A stretch of DNA of 41,214 nucleotides from DATBGO01 sp050011895. Lineage in GTDB: Bacteria; Actinomycetota; Actinomycetes; Streptosporangiales; Streptosporangiaceae. Positions 6,761 through 15,419 of the stretch are shown in pieces. The notes beneath the pieces were generated by a model. It was not told the DNA's origin. It did not search any database and worked only from the letters and a program-made list of their open reading frames with translations. Location of the stretch: positions 1 to 41,214 of the forward strand of contig JBEKIF010000039.1 in NCBI GenBank assembly GCA_050011895.1. The letters run 5' to 3'. Made by a program: the position numbers and the translations under genes. Each line of letters opens with the position of its first letter. The stretch's first letter is position 1.

Positions 6761-7184
6761 TTGGCGCATCTGGGAGGAATTCGGGAGATCAGCTTCTCCG
6801 TGCCCCCAGGTGCCGACGGATCATGAATCGTCGCCTCCGGCGCCGCCAGGTCCGCTGGGTGATGGCCGGCCGCGTCGCTGAGCGGCGCCAGGAGCTCATC
6901 GAGCAGCGGAACTGGCCAGCGCAGCCGGGGAGCGGGGGCAGCTGACCGCTCGGGCCCGCAGGGAGCCCTCCCGGCGGGCCTGGAGGCCTCCTTCAGCTCG
7001 CCGCGCATCCGGTCGGAGGCGCGGGCGAACAGCCGCCGAGCTGGCCTGGCCGTCTGTCACGAACGGGAACCTTGTCACCGTATCGGGCTGACGTGACGAA
7101 CCTGTAGCCGTTTCTCGCTGAATTCGTCATCTTCTCCTTGGCCGCGAATCGCATCCGGGCAGCTACTCTCGGAGTGCGGTTTAC
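6761..7184. other. Intergenic region with no convincing gene
   Basis: About 420 bases between the tRNA-Val terminator and the promoter region of the L,D-transpeptidase gene. A basic 40-codon frame on the plus strand (6823-6945, MNRRLRRRQVRWVMAG...) lacks a clear ribosome site. A 90-codon minus-strand frame (6736-7008) matches no family I know. Either could be a gene remnant. Confidence 0.5.
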
Positions 7185-7193
7185 TGGTATACA
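7185..7193 (+). promoter_or_regulatory. Extended -10 promoter element before the L,D-transpeptidase gene
   Basis: TGG followed directly by TATACA gives an extended -10 element (TGN-TATAMT type). No good -35 is seen at 16-18 bases upstream. Transcription would start near 7200, which argues against a start codon at 7203 and for 7233 or 7254. Confidence 0.4.
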
Positions 7194-7232
7194 TCGACTT
7201 ACGTGGCAGTTTGCCCGCCCAGGCGGCCGGGC

Positions 7233-8429
7233 ATGCAAGGCAGGGGGCTGATCTTGTCCGGAGTGGGACTGCTACGTGTCCGGATAGTGGCGCTCGCGGT
7301 AGCCATCGCAGCGGTCCTCGCGACTGGCACCTGGTTCGCGCTGACCCGCGCGTCGGCGCAGGAAAGCGCTGGCCACAACGGGACCGGCGGGTCGCAGCAT
7401 GCGGCCACGAGGCCGAGCACGGTTTCCGCCGAGCCGCTACGGGTGGTGTCGGTATCGCCCGGATCGGGGTCCGGCGTGAATGGCGCTAACCCGGTACGCA
7501 TTGTCTTCTCCGCCCCGCTGGCCGCTGATTCACCGCTGCCTGAGCTGTCGCCGAGCATCGCGGGAAGCTGGGAGCGGGGCACCGGGGACAGCCTGCAGTT
7601 CGTCCCGCTACGGGGATTCGCGCAGGAGACGGTGGTCAAGATCCGGATACCGGGCGGCCCTGCTGGTGTCAGGTCAGCTAGTGGCGGGCTGCTCGGCCAG
7701 GCAGTCTCGGTCAGGTTCCGGACCGCAGCGTTTTCCACGCTGCGGCTTCAGGAGCTGCTCGCGCAGCTTGGCTACCTGCCGCTGAACTGGATCCCGGCCA
7801 CCTTCTCCGGTGTCGCGCCCACGGACGCCAATGCTCAGCTCAGCGCCGCTTACAGCCCGCCGGTCGGCACCTTCGCCTGGCACCACGGTTATCCGAGGGA
7901 GCTGCGGACCTTCTGGCGGCTGGGCAAGTCGAGCCTGGTCCTGACCGGCGCTGTGATGGCCTTTGAATCCGATCACGGCATGACGATGGATGGAATTGCC
8001 GGGCAGGCGGTGTGGACCGCGCTGCTCAAGGCGGTAGCCCGCAGTGAGGACAACTCCCATGGCTACACCTACGCCAGGGCCAGCGAGAGCAGCCCGGAGA
8101 CGCTGACCATCTGGCACGACGGCCGCGCGGTCTTCCATAGTTTCGCCAATACGGGCATCCCGGTCGCGCCGACCACGATCGGCACCTCGCCGGTGTACCT
8201 GAGGTACACCTTCCAGATCATGAGGGGCACCAACCCGGACGGATCGACCTATGCCGACCCGGTCTCCTGGGTCTCCTACTTCCGGGCCGGCGAGGCCGTG
8301 CACTACTTCCCGCGGTACTCCTACGGCTACCCGCAGAGCCTAGGCTGCGTCGAGCTGCCCTACGACGCCGCGAAGCAGGCCTGGCCGTATCTCACTTACG
8401 GCAGCCTGGTCACGGTCGCAGCGCCATAG
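7233..8429 (+). CDS. L,D-transpeptidase (YkuD domain), membrane-anchored or secreted
   Basis: About 398 residues. The N-terminal hydrophobic segment (LRVRIVALAVAIAAVLATGTW) is a signal peptide or anchor, so the enzyme acts outside the membrane, where the family forms 3-3 crosslinks in peptidoglycan. A Thr/Ser/Gly-rich linker follows, then an Ig-like domain (LRVVSVSPGSGSGVNGANPV onward), a degenerate peptidoglycan-binding repeat (LQELLAQLGYLPL ... AFESDHGMTMDGIAG) and a C-terminal YkuD domain. The catalytic cysteine is near residue 372 in SLGCVELP, with the usual upstream His probably in AVHYF. The start is uncertain: ATG 7233 follows AGGCGG, while TTG 7254 follows a better AGGGGG; a GTG at 7203 is too close to the likely transcription start. 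Confidence 0.85.
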   Translation: MQGRGLILSGVGLLRVRIVALAVAIAAVLATGTWFALTRASAQESAGHNGTGGSQHAATRPSTVSAEPLRVVSVSPGSGSGVNGANPVRIVFSAPLAADSPLPELSPSIAGSWERGTGDSLQFVPLRGFAQETVVKIRIPGGPAGVRSASGGLLGQAVSVRFRTAAFSTLRLQELLAQLGYLPLNWIPATFSGVAPTDANAQLSAAYSPPVGTFAWHHGYPRELRTFWRLGKSSLVLTGAVMAFESDHGMTMDGIAGQAVWTALLKAVARSEDNSHGYTYARASESSPETLTIWHDGRAVFHSFANTGIPVAPTTIGTSPVYLRYTFQIMRGTNPDGSTYADPVSWVSYFRAGEAVHYFPRYSYGYPQSLGCVELPYDAAKQAWPYLTYGSLVTVAAP

Positions 8430-8559
8430 CGTTGCCTGCGCGCCAGGGCCGGCCGCCGCGCTGGCCGGCACATAACCGATGCGCGCCTGCGGTGCCACCT
8501 CGATAGCATTCGGGCACGGGGCGAGCGCCCCGTGTCAACGACAAGACCAGGGAGCAACC

Positions 8560-10566
8560 GTGCCTGCCGACAAGCACCACATCATCCTCGCCGGACGCGA
8601 GTACGTGGCGGCAGACGGCACGACGATCGGCGATGCGCTGGCGGCGCCAGGCGGTACGAGCACAAACGGTACGAGCACCGGCGCTAAGGGCACCGCGGAA
8701 GTGATCGCGGCCCGGGTTAACGGCGAGCTGCGCGACCTGGCAGGCGAGCTAGCCGACGGCGACGTTGTCGACCCCGTCGACATAGCGAGCGATGACGGGC
8801 TCGCGATCCTGCGGCATTCGACCGCGCATGTGCTGGCCCAGGCGGTGCAGGAGCTGTTCCCCGAGGCAAGACTCGGTATCGGGCCGCCCGTCGAGAACGG
8901 CTTCTACTACGACTTTGACGTGGTGCAGCCGTTTGGCCCGGAAGATCTTAAGGCGATCGAGCAGCGAATGCGTCAGATCGTGCGGCAGGGCCAGCGGTTC
9001 TCCCGGCGGGTTGTCACCGACGCGGAGGCCAGGGCCGAGCTGGCAGCCGAGCCCTACAAGCTGGAGCTCATCGGCCTGAAGGGCGGAAGCGCGGGCGATG
9101 AGGAGTCCGTCGAGGTCGGTGGCAGCGAGCTGACGATCTATGACAACCTCGATGCCGGCACCGGCGAGGTCCGCTGGAAAGACCTGTGCCGGGGCCCGCA
9201 CCTGCCGACCACCAGGCAGATTCCGGCGTTCAAGCTGATGCGCACCGGCGGCGCGTACTGGCGCGGCAGCGAGCGCAACCCGCAGCTGCAGCGCATCTAC
9301 GGCACCGCGTGGCCGTCCCGCCAGGCCCAGGACGAGTACTTGCAGCTGCTGGCCGAGGCGGAACGCCGCGATCACCGTAAGCTCGGCGCCGAACTCGACC
9401 TGTTCTCCTTCCCCACCGAGATCGGCAGCGGGCTGCCGGTGTTCCACCCGAAGGGCGGGACCATCCGGCGGATCATGGAGGAGTACTCGCGGCAGCGGCA
9501 TGTGGCGGCTGGCTATGAGTTCGTCAACACCCCGCACCTCACCAAGTCGGAGCTGTTCGAGACATCAGGGCATCTCGGCTGGTACGCCGAGAGCATGTAC
9601 CCGCCCATGGAGCTTGAGGGCGCCAGGTACTACCTCAAGCCGATGAACTGCCCGATGCACATCCTCATCTTCTCCTCGCGCGGCAGGTCCTACCGCGAGC
9701 TGCCGCTGCGCCTGTTCGAGTTCGGCACCGTGTACCGGTACGAGAAATCCGGGGTCGTGCACGGGCTGACCAGGGCCCGCGGCTTCACCCAGGATGACGC
9801 GCACATCTTCTGCACGCCGGACCAGCTGGAGGGGGAGCTCGCGTCGCTGCTTGACTTCGTGGTGGGCCTGCTGCGCGATTTCGGGCTGACCGAGTTCGAG
9901 GCTGAGCTCTCCACCCGGCCGGAGAAGTACGTCGGCGAGCCGGAGGACTGGGAAAAGGCCGAGGCCGCGCTCAAGCACGCGCTGGACGTTTCCGGGCTGC
10001 CCTACGTGATCGCCGAGGGCGACGGCGCCTTCTATGCTCCGAAGATCGATGTGCACGTGCGGGACGCGATCGGGCGCCGCTGGCAGCTGTCCACCTTGCA
10101 GGTGGACTTCCAGGAGCCGGGCCGGTTCGGTATCGAGTATCAGGCTGCCGACGGGGCCAGGCAGCGGCCGTACATGATCCACCGGGCCCTGTTCGGCTCG
10201 ATCGACCGGTTCTTCGGCATCCTGGTCGAGCACTACGCAGGCGCCTTCCCGCCGTGGCTCGCGCCCGTTCAGGTGGTGGGCATCCCGATCTCCGACGCGC
10301 ACATTCCTTACCTGGAGGAGGTCGCTGCGAAGCTGCGGTCTGCCGGGATCCGCGTCGATGTGGACACGGGCGATGACCGGATGCAGAAGAAGATCAGGAA
10401 CGCGCAGCGGCAGAAGGTCCCTTACATGCTGCTGGCCGGGGACCAGGATGTGGCCGCTGGCGCGGTGTCGTTCAGGTATCGCGGTGGGGAACAGAAGAAC
10501 GGGATCGGAGTCGATGACGCCGTCGCTGAAATCGTCGATGCCGTTGCGCGGCGTGTCCAGGTCTGA
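8560..10566 (+). CDS. thrS: Threonyl-tRNA synthetase
   Basis: A 668-residue class II synthetase that charges tRNA-Thr. Domains in order: a TGS domain (about 5-75) with an Ala/Gly/Thr-rich insertion near 30-45; the editing domain with HSTAH at 86-90 and the CRGPH motif near 209; the catalytic core with MNCPMH, whose Cys is a zinc ligand; ARGFTQDDAHIF (motif 2); and HRALFGSIDRFFGILVEHYAG (motif 3). The anticodon-binding domain occupies the last 100 residues. I chose the GTG at 8560 because AGGGAG lies 7 bases upstream and TGS homology starts here; the frame extends to 8479 without support. It heads the thrS-HIT-pgsA group conserved in actinobacteria. No T-box leader is visible. Confidence 0.97.
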   Translation: MPADKHHIILAGREYVAADGTTIGDALAAPGGTSTNGTSTGAKGTAEVIAARVNGELRDLAGELADGDVVDPVDIASDDGLAILRHSTAHVLAQAVQELFPEARLGIGPPVENGFYYDFDVVQPFGPEDLKAIEQRMRQIVRQGQRFSRRVVTDAEARAELAAEPYKLELIGLKGGSAGDEESVEVGGSELTIYDNLDAGTGEVRWKDLCRGPHLPTTRQIPAFKLMRTGGAYWRGSERNPQLQRIYGTAWPSRQAQDEYLQLLAEAERRDHRKLGAELDLFSFPTEIGSGLPVFHPKGGTIRRIMEEYSRQRHVAAGYEFVNTPHLTKSELFETSGHLGWYAESMYPPMELEGARYYLKPMNCPMHILIFSSRGRSYRELPLRLFEFGTVYRYEKSGVVHGLTRARGFTQDDAHIFCTPDQLEGELASLLDFVVGLLRDFGLTEFEAELSTRPEKYVGEPEDWEKAEAALKHALDVSGLPYVIAEGDGAFYAPKIDVHVRDAIGRRWQLSTLQVDFQEPGRFGIEYQAADGARQRPYMIHRALFGSIDRFFGILVEHYAGAFPPWLAPVQVVGIPISDAHIPYLEEVAAKLRSAGIRVDVDTGDDRMQKKIRNAQRQKVPYMLLAGDQDVAAGAVSFRYRGGEQKNGIGVDDAVAEIVDAVARRVQV

Positions 10567-10678
10567 GCTGGCGCCCCGGCTGGCGCTCCAGGCCAGGGCC
10601 GGATATCGGCCGGATTTGCGGCTTGACCCAGGCGGGTCCGGGCGGCGGGCCGCGATCGGCCGTCCCTATGCTGCAGTC

Positions 10679-11284
10679 ATGTCTTCTGCAGAGCCGGACG
10701 AGCCGGACGGGCCAGCAGCCGACACCGGTACCGACCGCGAGCCGTCCTGGCAGGACGGCGCCGGCACGCCTGATGGCCTCTTCCAGCGGCTCTGGATGCC
10801 GCACCGGATGGCTTACATCAAGGGCGAGAACAAGCCAGCCGACGCGGGATCCGGCCAGGAGTGCCCGTTCTGCCGCATCCGTGCCTTGCCGGACGCCGAC
10901 GCGCTGATCGTCGCGCGGGGGTCGCTGGTGTACGCGGTGCTCAACCTGTATCCGTACAACAGCGGCCACCTGCTGGTGTGCCCGTACCGGCACGTCGCCG
11001 ACTACACGGAGCTCGACGACGGCGAGATTGCCGAGCTGGCGGATTTCACCAAGCACGCGATGCGCACGCTGCGGACGGCAGCCGGGGCGCAGGGTTTCAA
11101 CATCGGCATGAACATGGGCGCCGTGGCGGGCGCCGGGATCGTCGCTCACCTGCACCAGCACGTCGTGCCCCGGTGGGGCGGCGATGCCAACTTCATGCCG
11201 GTGGTGGGCCGGACCAAGGTACTGCCGCAGCTTCTCGCCGATACCCGTGACCTGTTCGCGGAGGCCTGGCCGGGCGAGGGTTAG
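10679..11284 (+). CDS. HIT-family AP4A phosphorylase-like protein
   Basis: A 201-residue HIT protein. The histidine triad is HLHQHVV near residues 157-163, preceded by NSGHLLVCPYRHV and NIGMNMGAVAGAGIVAH. CPFCRI near 60-65 is a probable metal-binding pair. Position between thrS and pgsA matches the mycobacterial gene Rv2613c, described as a diadenosine tetraphosphate phosphorylase. The ATG at 10679 begins after non-conserved sequence, and the frame extends upstream into thrS without support. An acidic N-terminus (SAEPDEPDGPAADTG) precedes the fold. A role in clearing AP4A produced by synthetases such as ThrS is attractive but inferred. Confidence 0.87.
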   Translation: MSSAEPDEPDGPAADTGTDREPSWQDGAGTPDGLFQRLWMPHRMAYIKGENKPADAGSGQECPFCRIRALPDADALIVARGSLVYAVLNLYPYNSGHLLVCPYRHVADYTELDDGEIAELADFTKHAMRTLRTAAGAQGFNIGMNMGAVAGAGIVAHLHQHVVPRWGGDANFMPVVGRTKVLPQLLADTRDLFAEAWPGEG

Positions 11285-11286
11285 CC

Positions 11287-11300
11287 GCCGCCCGGGCGGC
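11287..11300. terminator. G/C palindrome between convergent genes, possible bidirectional terminator
   Basis: GCCGCCCGGGCGGC is a perfect palindrome just after the HIT stop codon, in the 117-base gap where the HIT gene and the EF-G-like gene end toward each other. The rest of the gap is also rich in GGC/GCC repeats able to fold. Confidence 0.4.
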
Positions 11301-11401
11301 AGGCGGCGCCGCCGCGGACTCGGCCGGCCGGCGGCGGACTGGGGCGGCCCGCGGCAGACTGGGGCGCGGCCGGCGGCCCGGTCCGCATCGCCGGGGGCTG
11401 G

Positions 11402-13552
11402 CTAGCCGGGCTTGGACGCCGCGGCGACCTTGTCGGCCAGGTGCGCGGGCAGCGGCTCGTAGCGCAGGTAGGAACGGGCGAACGAGCCAGTGCCGTGCGA
11501 CATTGACCTCAGGTCGATGGCGTACCTGGTGATCTCAAGTTCCGGGATCTCGGCCTTCACCAGCGTCCGGCCGCCGGGCACCGGCTCGGTGCCGAGCACG
11601 CGGCCCCGGCGCGACGACAGATCAGACATCACCGCGCCGACGTAGTCGTCGGGCACCAGAACCGACACTTCGTCGACCGGTTCCAGCAGGTTCACCTGCG
11701 CCTTTTCGCATGCATCGCGCAGCGCGGCCCGCCCGGCCTTCTGGAACGCCATGTCGGAGGAGTCCACTGAGTGTGCCTTGCCGTCGAACAAGGTCACCCG
11801 GATGTCCACCATCGGGTAGCCGGCTATCACGCCCTGCTCCATCTGAGCGCGGACGCCCTTCTCGACCGACGGGATGAACTGCCGCGGCACCACGCCGCCG
11901 ACGATCTTGTCGACGAATTCGAGGCCAGAACCAGAGGGCATGGGCTCGACCTCGATATGACAGATCCCGAACTCGCCGTGGCCGCCGGTCTGCTTGACGT
12001 TCCTGCCCAGGCCCTGGGCCTTCCCCGCCACCGTCTCGCGCAGCGGCACCCGCAGCTCGGTGGTCTCCACAGCCACTCCGTACCGGCTGGACAGCCGGTC
12101 GAGCAGCAGGTCAACATGGGCTTCCCCCATGCACCACAGAACCAGCTGGCGGGTCTCGGCGTTCATCTCCAGGCGCAGCGTCGGATCCTCGGCTACCAGC
12201 CTGGCCAGTGCCTGCGACATCTTGTCCTCATCGGCCTTGGATTTGGCCGTGATCGCCACGGGCAGCAGCGGCTCCGGCATTGCCCACGACTCCATGATCA
12301 GCGGGCGGTCCTTGTCGGACAGCGTGTCTGATGTTTCCGCGCTGGAGAGCTTCGCTACGGCGCAGATGTCGCCGGCGACGCATTGCGCCACGTTCCGCTG
12401 CTGCTTGCCCAGCGGCGACGTCAGCGCGCCCACCCGCTCGTCCTGGTCGTGGTCGGCGTGGCCGCGAGCGGCCCGGCCATGACCGGATACGTGCACCACG
12501 GCGTCGGGCCGCAGGGTGCCGGAGAACACCCGGACCAGGCTGATCCGGCCGACATACGGGTCTGAGGTGGTCTTCACGACCTCGGCGAGCAGCGGGCCGG
12601 CCGGGTCGCAGGACAAACCGGTGGCCGGCTTGCCGTCCACGGTGGTCACCGCAGGCAGCGGGTGCTCCTGCGGGGCGGGGAAGGCCTGCGTGATGACTTC
12701 GACCAGCTCGGCGATGCCGATGCCGTGCGGGGCCGACGCCGCGAGCACCGGGTAGAAGCTGCCACGCGCCACTGCCTTCTCCAGGTCCTCGATGAGGCCC
12801 TTGACGTCGAGATCGTCACCGGCGAGGTAGGAGTCCATGAGGCTTTCGTCTTCGCTCTCCTGGATGATCGCCTCGATCAGCGCGCTGCGTGACTCCGCGA
12901 GGCCGTCGGCCTGGCCAGGCTCAGGGCTGCTCTCCGTGCGGCTGCCGCCCGAATAGTCATAGAACTGCCCCGAAAGCAGCCCGATCAGCCCGCGGACGCC
13001 GCCCTGTGCGCCCGCCACCGGCAGGTACAGGGGCGCTACCGAGTCGCCGAACGCCTCGCGGCAGGCGGCAAGCGCCTCGCTGAAGTCGGCGCGGTGGTGA
13101 TCGATCTTGGTGATGACTACGGCCCGCGGCATGCCGACAGCCGCGCACTCGTCCCACAGCAGCTTGGTCAGGCCGTCTACGCCCTCGGCCGCTGAGACAG
13201 TGAAGAGCGCGGCGTCGGCGGCCCGCAGGCCAGCGCGCAGGTCGCCGGTGAAGTCAGCGTATCCGGGGGTGTCCAGCAGGTTGACCTTGACGCCGGCGTG
13301 CACGATCGGCGCCAGGGCGAGGTTCACCGACCGCTGCTGCCTGACCTCGACCTCGTCGAAGTCGCTGACCGTCGAGCCGTCCTCGACCCGTCCGGCGCGC
13401 TGGATCGCCCCGGTTCCGACGAGCAGCGCCTCGACCAGGGTCGTCTTTCCCGCTCCTGAATGGCCGACCAGCGCCACGTTGCGCACGCTGTCGGGCTGGT
13501 CGGCCGAGGGTGCCCTGCCCGCGGCTCCAGCTGTGCCCGTCTTCTCCGCCAT
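11402..13552 (-). CDS. fusA2: Elongation factor G-like protein (EF-G2)
   Basis: A 716-residue translational GTPase homologue with the whole EF-G architecture: P-loop GHSGAGKTT (residues 30-38), DTPGYADF (94-101), TKID (148-151), then domains II-V. It differs from canonical EF-G at key places. The catalytic DTPGH has Tyr for His, switch I reads RSVN rather than RGIT, and NKID is TKID. These match the actinobacterial EF-G2 group; the mycobacterial member was reported to bind nucleotide but lack ribosome-stimulated GTPase activity. I chose the ATG at 13550-13552 because AGGAGG lies 8 bases upstream. It sits antisense inside the thrS-pgsA run, as in Streptomyces. Its role is unknown; it is not the housekeeping translocase. 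Confidence 0.9.
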   Translation of the reverse strand: MAEKTGTAGAAGRAPSADQPDSVRNVALVGHSGAGKTTLVEALLVGTGAIQRAGRVEDGSTVSDFDEVEVRQQRSVNLALAPIVHAGVKVNLLDTPGYADFTGDLRAGLRAADAALFTVSAAEGVDGLTKLLWDECAAVGMPRAVVITKIDHHRADFSEALAACREAFGDSVAPLYLPVAGAQGGVRGLIGLLSGQFYDYSGGSRTESSPEPGQADGLAESRSALIEAIIQESEDESLMDSYLAGDDLDVKGLIEDLEKAVARGSFYPVLAASAPHGIGIAELVEVITQAFPAPQEHPLPAVTTVDGKPATGLSCDPAGPLLAEVVKTTSDPYVGRISLVRVFSGTLRPDAVVHVSGHGRAARGHADHDQDERVGALTSPLGKQQRNVAQCVAGDICAVAKLSSAETSDTLSDKDRPLIMESWAMPEPLLPVAITAKSKADEDKMSQALARLVAEDPTLRLEMNAETRQLVLWCMGEAHVDLLLDRLSSRYGVAVETTELRVPLRETVAGKAQGLGRNVKQTGGHGEFGICHIEVEPMPSGSGLEFVDKIVGGVVPRQFIPSVEKGVRAQMEQGVIAGYPMVDIRVTLFDGKAHSVDSSDMAFQKAGRAALRDACEKAQVNLLEPVDEVSVLVPDDYVGAVMSDLSSRRGRVLGTEPVPGGRTLVKAEIPELEITRYAIDLRSMSHGTGSFARSYLRYEPLPAHLADKVAAASKPG

Positions 13553-13725
13553 CCGCACCGCCTCCTGTTGCTCCCTCTTCGGCTGCTGCACGACCAGCCT
13601 TTACCTGCCGGCATGCGATCACAAGTCCCCGGGAAGGAATCACCCGTCGTGTCCCGATTCTGCAGGCCGTTCCGACAGTGGGCGTACCCATCCTGACCTC
13701 GGAGCGCCAGTAGGATCAGACGGCC

Positions 13726-14379
13726 ATGCTCACCGTGCTACGCCCCGCCATCGCCCGGCTCCTGACGCCGGTAGGAACCGCGCTGGCCAGGACGCCAATC
13801 ACGCCCAACGAGCTCACCGTCACCGGCACCATCGGGATGAGCGCTGGCGCGCTCGCGCTGTTCCCCACCGGGCACCTGTTCGCGGGCACGATGGTCTGCA
13901 CCGGATTCGTCTTCACCGACATGCTCGACGGGACGCTGGCCAGGATCAAGGGGACGACCGGCGCCTTCGGCGCGTTCCTCGACTCGACCCTGGACCGGGT
14001 CGCGGACGCCGCGGTCTTCGCCGGCCTCGCCGCCTGGTTCGTGCTCGGCGGCCACAGCAGGCTGCTGGCCGGGGTGGCGCTGTACTGCCTGGTGGCCGGC
14101 ATACTGGTGTCATACGCCAAGGCACGGGCCGAAGGCCTGGGCCTGCGCTGCGACGTCGGGATCGCCGAACGGAGCGAGCGGCTGCTGATCGGCCTGGTCG
14201 CCACGGGCCTGTCCGGACTTGGCGTACCGTATGTCCTTCCTGTGGGGCTCTGGCTGCTCGCGGCGGCCAGCACCGTCACGTTCGGCCAGCGGGTTCTCGC
14301 CGTGCGCCGGGAAGCCGCCCTCGCCTCCGGGAATAACGCAGGAACCGGTTCAGGAGGTGACGACGGATGCCCGGACTGA
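13726..14379 (+). CDS. pgsA: CDP-alcohol phosphatidyltransferase (phosphatidylinositol phosphate synthase)
   Basis: A 217-residue membrane enzyme with the CDP-alcohol signature D-x2-DG-x2-AR-x8-G-x3-D-x3-D near residues 65-87, seen as DMLDGTLARI and GAFLDSTLDR. Five or six hydrophobic segments follow the usual layout. In actinobacteria the enzyme at this position joins inositol phosphate to CDP-diacylglycerol, the first step toward phosphatidylinositol mannosides. Context supports this: the acyltransferase and pimA follow directly. The downstream start lies inside its last codons (13-base overlap). The polar Gly/Asp C-terminal tail is unremarkable. Confidence 0.92.
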   Translation: MLTVLRPAIARLLTPVGTALARTPITPNELTVTGTIGMSAGALALFPTGHLFAGTMVCTGFVFTDMLDGTLARIKGTTGAFGAFLDSTLDRVADAAVFAGLAAWFVLGGHSRLLAGVALYCLVAGILVSYAKARAEGLGLRCDVGIAERSERLLIGLVATGLSGLGVPYVLPVGLWLLAAASTVTFGQRVLAVRREAALASGNNAGTGSGGDDGCPD

Positions 14380-15419
14380 GGGACAGGATCACCGACGCGG
14401 GCTACGGGCTCGCCTGGTCCCTGGTCTGCCGGTTGCCGGAGTCCTGGGCGCGTGGCGCGTTCAGGTTCGGCGCCGACGTCGCCTGGCGCCGCCAGGGCCC
14501 CCGGGTCCAGATCCTTGAGGCGAACCTGCGCCGGGTCGTCGGCCCCGGCGCGTCGGGCGCGGACCTGCGCGCGCTGTCCAGGGATGCGATGCGCTCGTAC
14601 GGGCGGTACTGGTTCGAGGTGTTCCGGCTGCCGGTCATCCCGGTGCAGCGGCTGATCAGCGAGATGCACGATTCCGGCGACGTTGACAAGGCCTTCGGCT
14701 ACCTCGCCGCCGGCCGCGGGGTGATCTTCGCCCTGCCGCACATGGGCAACTGGGATCAGGCCGGCGCATGGATCATCAACCGCGGGGCAGGTTCTTTCAC
14801 GACGGTCGCCGAGCGCGTGCAGCCCGAGTCGGTCTACGAGCGGTTCGTCGCCTTCCGCGAGGGACTCGGCATGGAGGTGCTCGCCGCGAGCGGGGGAGCG
14901 AGCAGGTTCGGGATACTGGCGCAGCGGCTGCGCGCGGGCCGGGTCGTCTGCCTACCGTGTGACCGGGATGTCACAGGCGCGGGTATCGAGGTGGAATTCT
15001 TTGGCGAGAAGGCGCGGATGATGGGCGGCCCCGCCGCGCTCGCCGTTCAGACCGGAGCCGCGCTGATGCCAGCGGTCATGTGGTTCGAGGGCGAGCAGTG
15101 GGGCGTGCACATATACGAAGAGATCCCGGTGCCGGCCGAAGGGGACAGGAAGCGGAAGATAGCGGCCATGACTCAGCAGCTCGCGCAGGTTTTCGAGGGC
15201 GGCATCAGGGAGCATCCGGCCGACTGGCACATGCTGCAGCGAGTCTTCGTCGCCGACCTTGACCCGGCCAGGCTGGCCGCGGCAGACGCAGCAACAGCCG
15301 CGGACGGCACAGGCGCAGCCGCGGACGGCACAGGCGCAGCCGCGGACGGCACAGGCGCAGCCGCGGACGGCACAGGCGCAGCCGCGGACGGCACAGCCGC
15401 GATGGCGGACGAGCCATGA
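14367..15419 (+). CDS. patA: Phosphatidylinositol mannoside acyltransferase
   Basis: A 350-residue lysophospholipid/lipid A-type acyltransferase (LpxL/HtrB fold). The HX4D-type catalytic motif is HMGNWD at about 125-130 (LPHMGNWDQAGAW), and later blocks include CLPCDRDVTG and FFGEKARMMGGPAALA. The mycobacterial orthologue at this locus acylates mannose of PIM on the inner membrane face. Initiation looks strong: AGGAGGTGA at 14352-14360, 6 bases before ATG 14367, lies inside the end of pgsA. The last 45 residues are a low-complexity tail encoded by five tandem 21-base units (see repeat), unlike the family's usual ending. The stop overlaps the pimA start as ATGA. Confidence 0.9.
   Translation: MPGLRDRITDAGYGLAWSLVCRLPESWARGAFRFGADVAWRRQGPRVQILEANLRRVVGPGASGADLRALSRDAMRSYGRYWFEVFRLPVIPVQRLISEMHDSGDVDKAFGYLAAGRGVIFALPHMGNWDQAGAWIINRGAGSFTTVAERVQPESVYERFVAFREGLGMEVLAASGGASRFGILAQRLRAGRVVCLPCDRDVTGAGIEVEFFGEKARMMGGPAALAVQTGAALMPAVMWFEGEQWGVHIYEEIPVPAEGDRKRKIAAMTQQLAQVFEGGIREHPADWHMLQRVFVADLDPARLAAADAATAADGTGAAADGTGAAADGTGAAADGTGAAADGTAAMADEP
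15294..15398 (+). repeat. Five tandem 21-bp units in the acyltransferase C-terminus
   Basis: Five nearly identical 21-base units (15294, 15315, 15336, 15357, 15378) encode the heptad AADGTGA. Only the first base of unit 1 and one base near the end of unit 5 differ. The near-identity suggests recent or ongoing slippage expansion in frame. Confidence 0.95.

Noticed and set aside
6823..6945. Basic 40-codon frame (MNRRLRRRQVRWVMAG...) after tRNA-Val
   Set aside because: It has no clear ribosome site or promoter and matches no family I recognise; left as part of the intergenic note.
8430..8559. T-box or other leader before thrS
   Set aside because: The 130-base gap shows no T-box sequence or antiterminator-like fold that I can recognise.
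11786..11799. Second LexA-like sequence (GAACAAGGTCAC) inside fusA2
   Set aside because: The right half does not match GTTC, and it lies within coding sequence.
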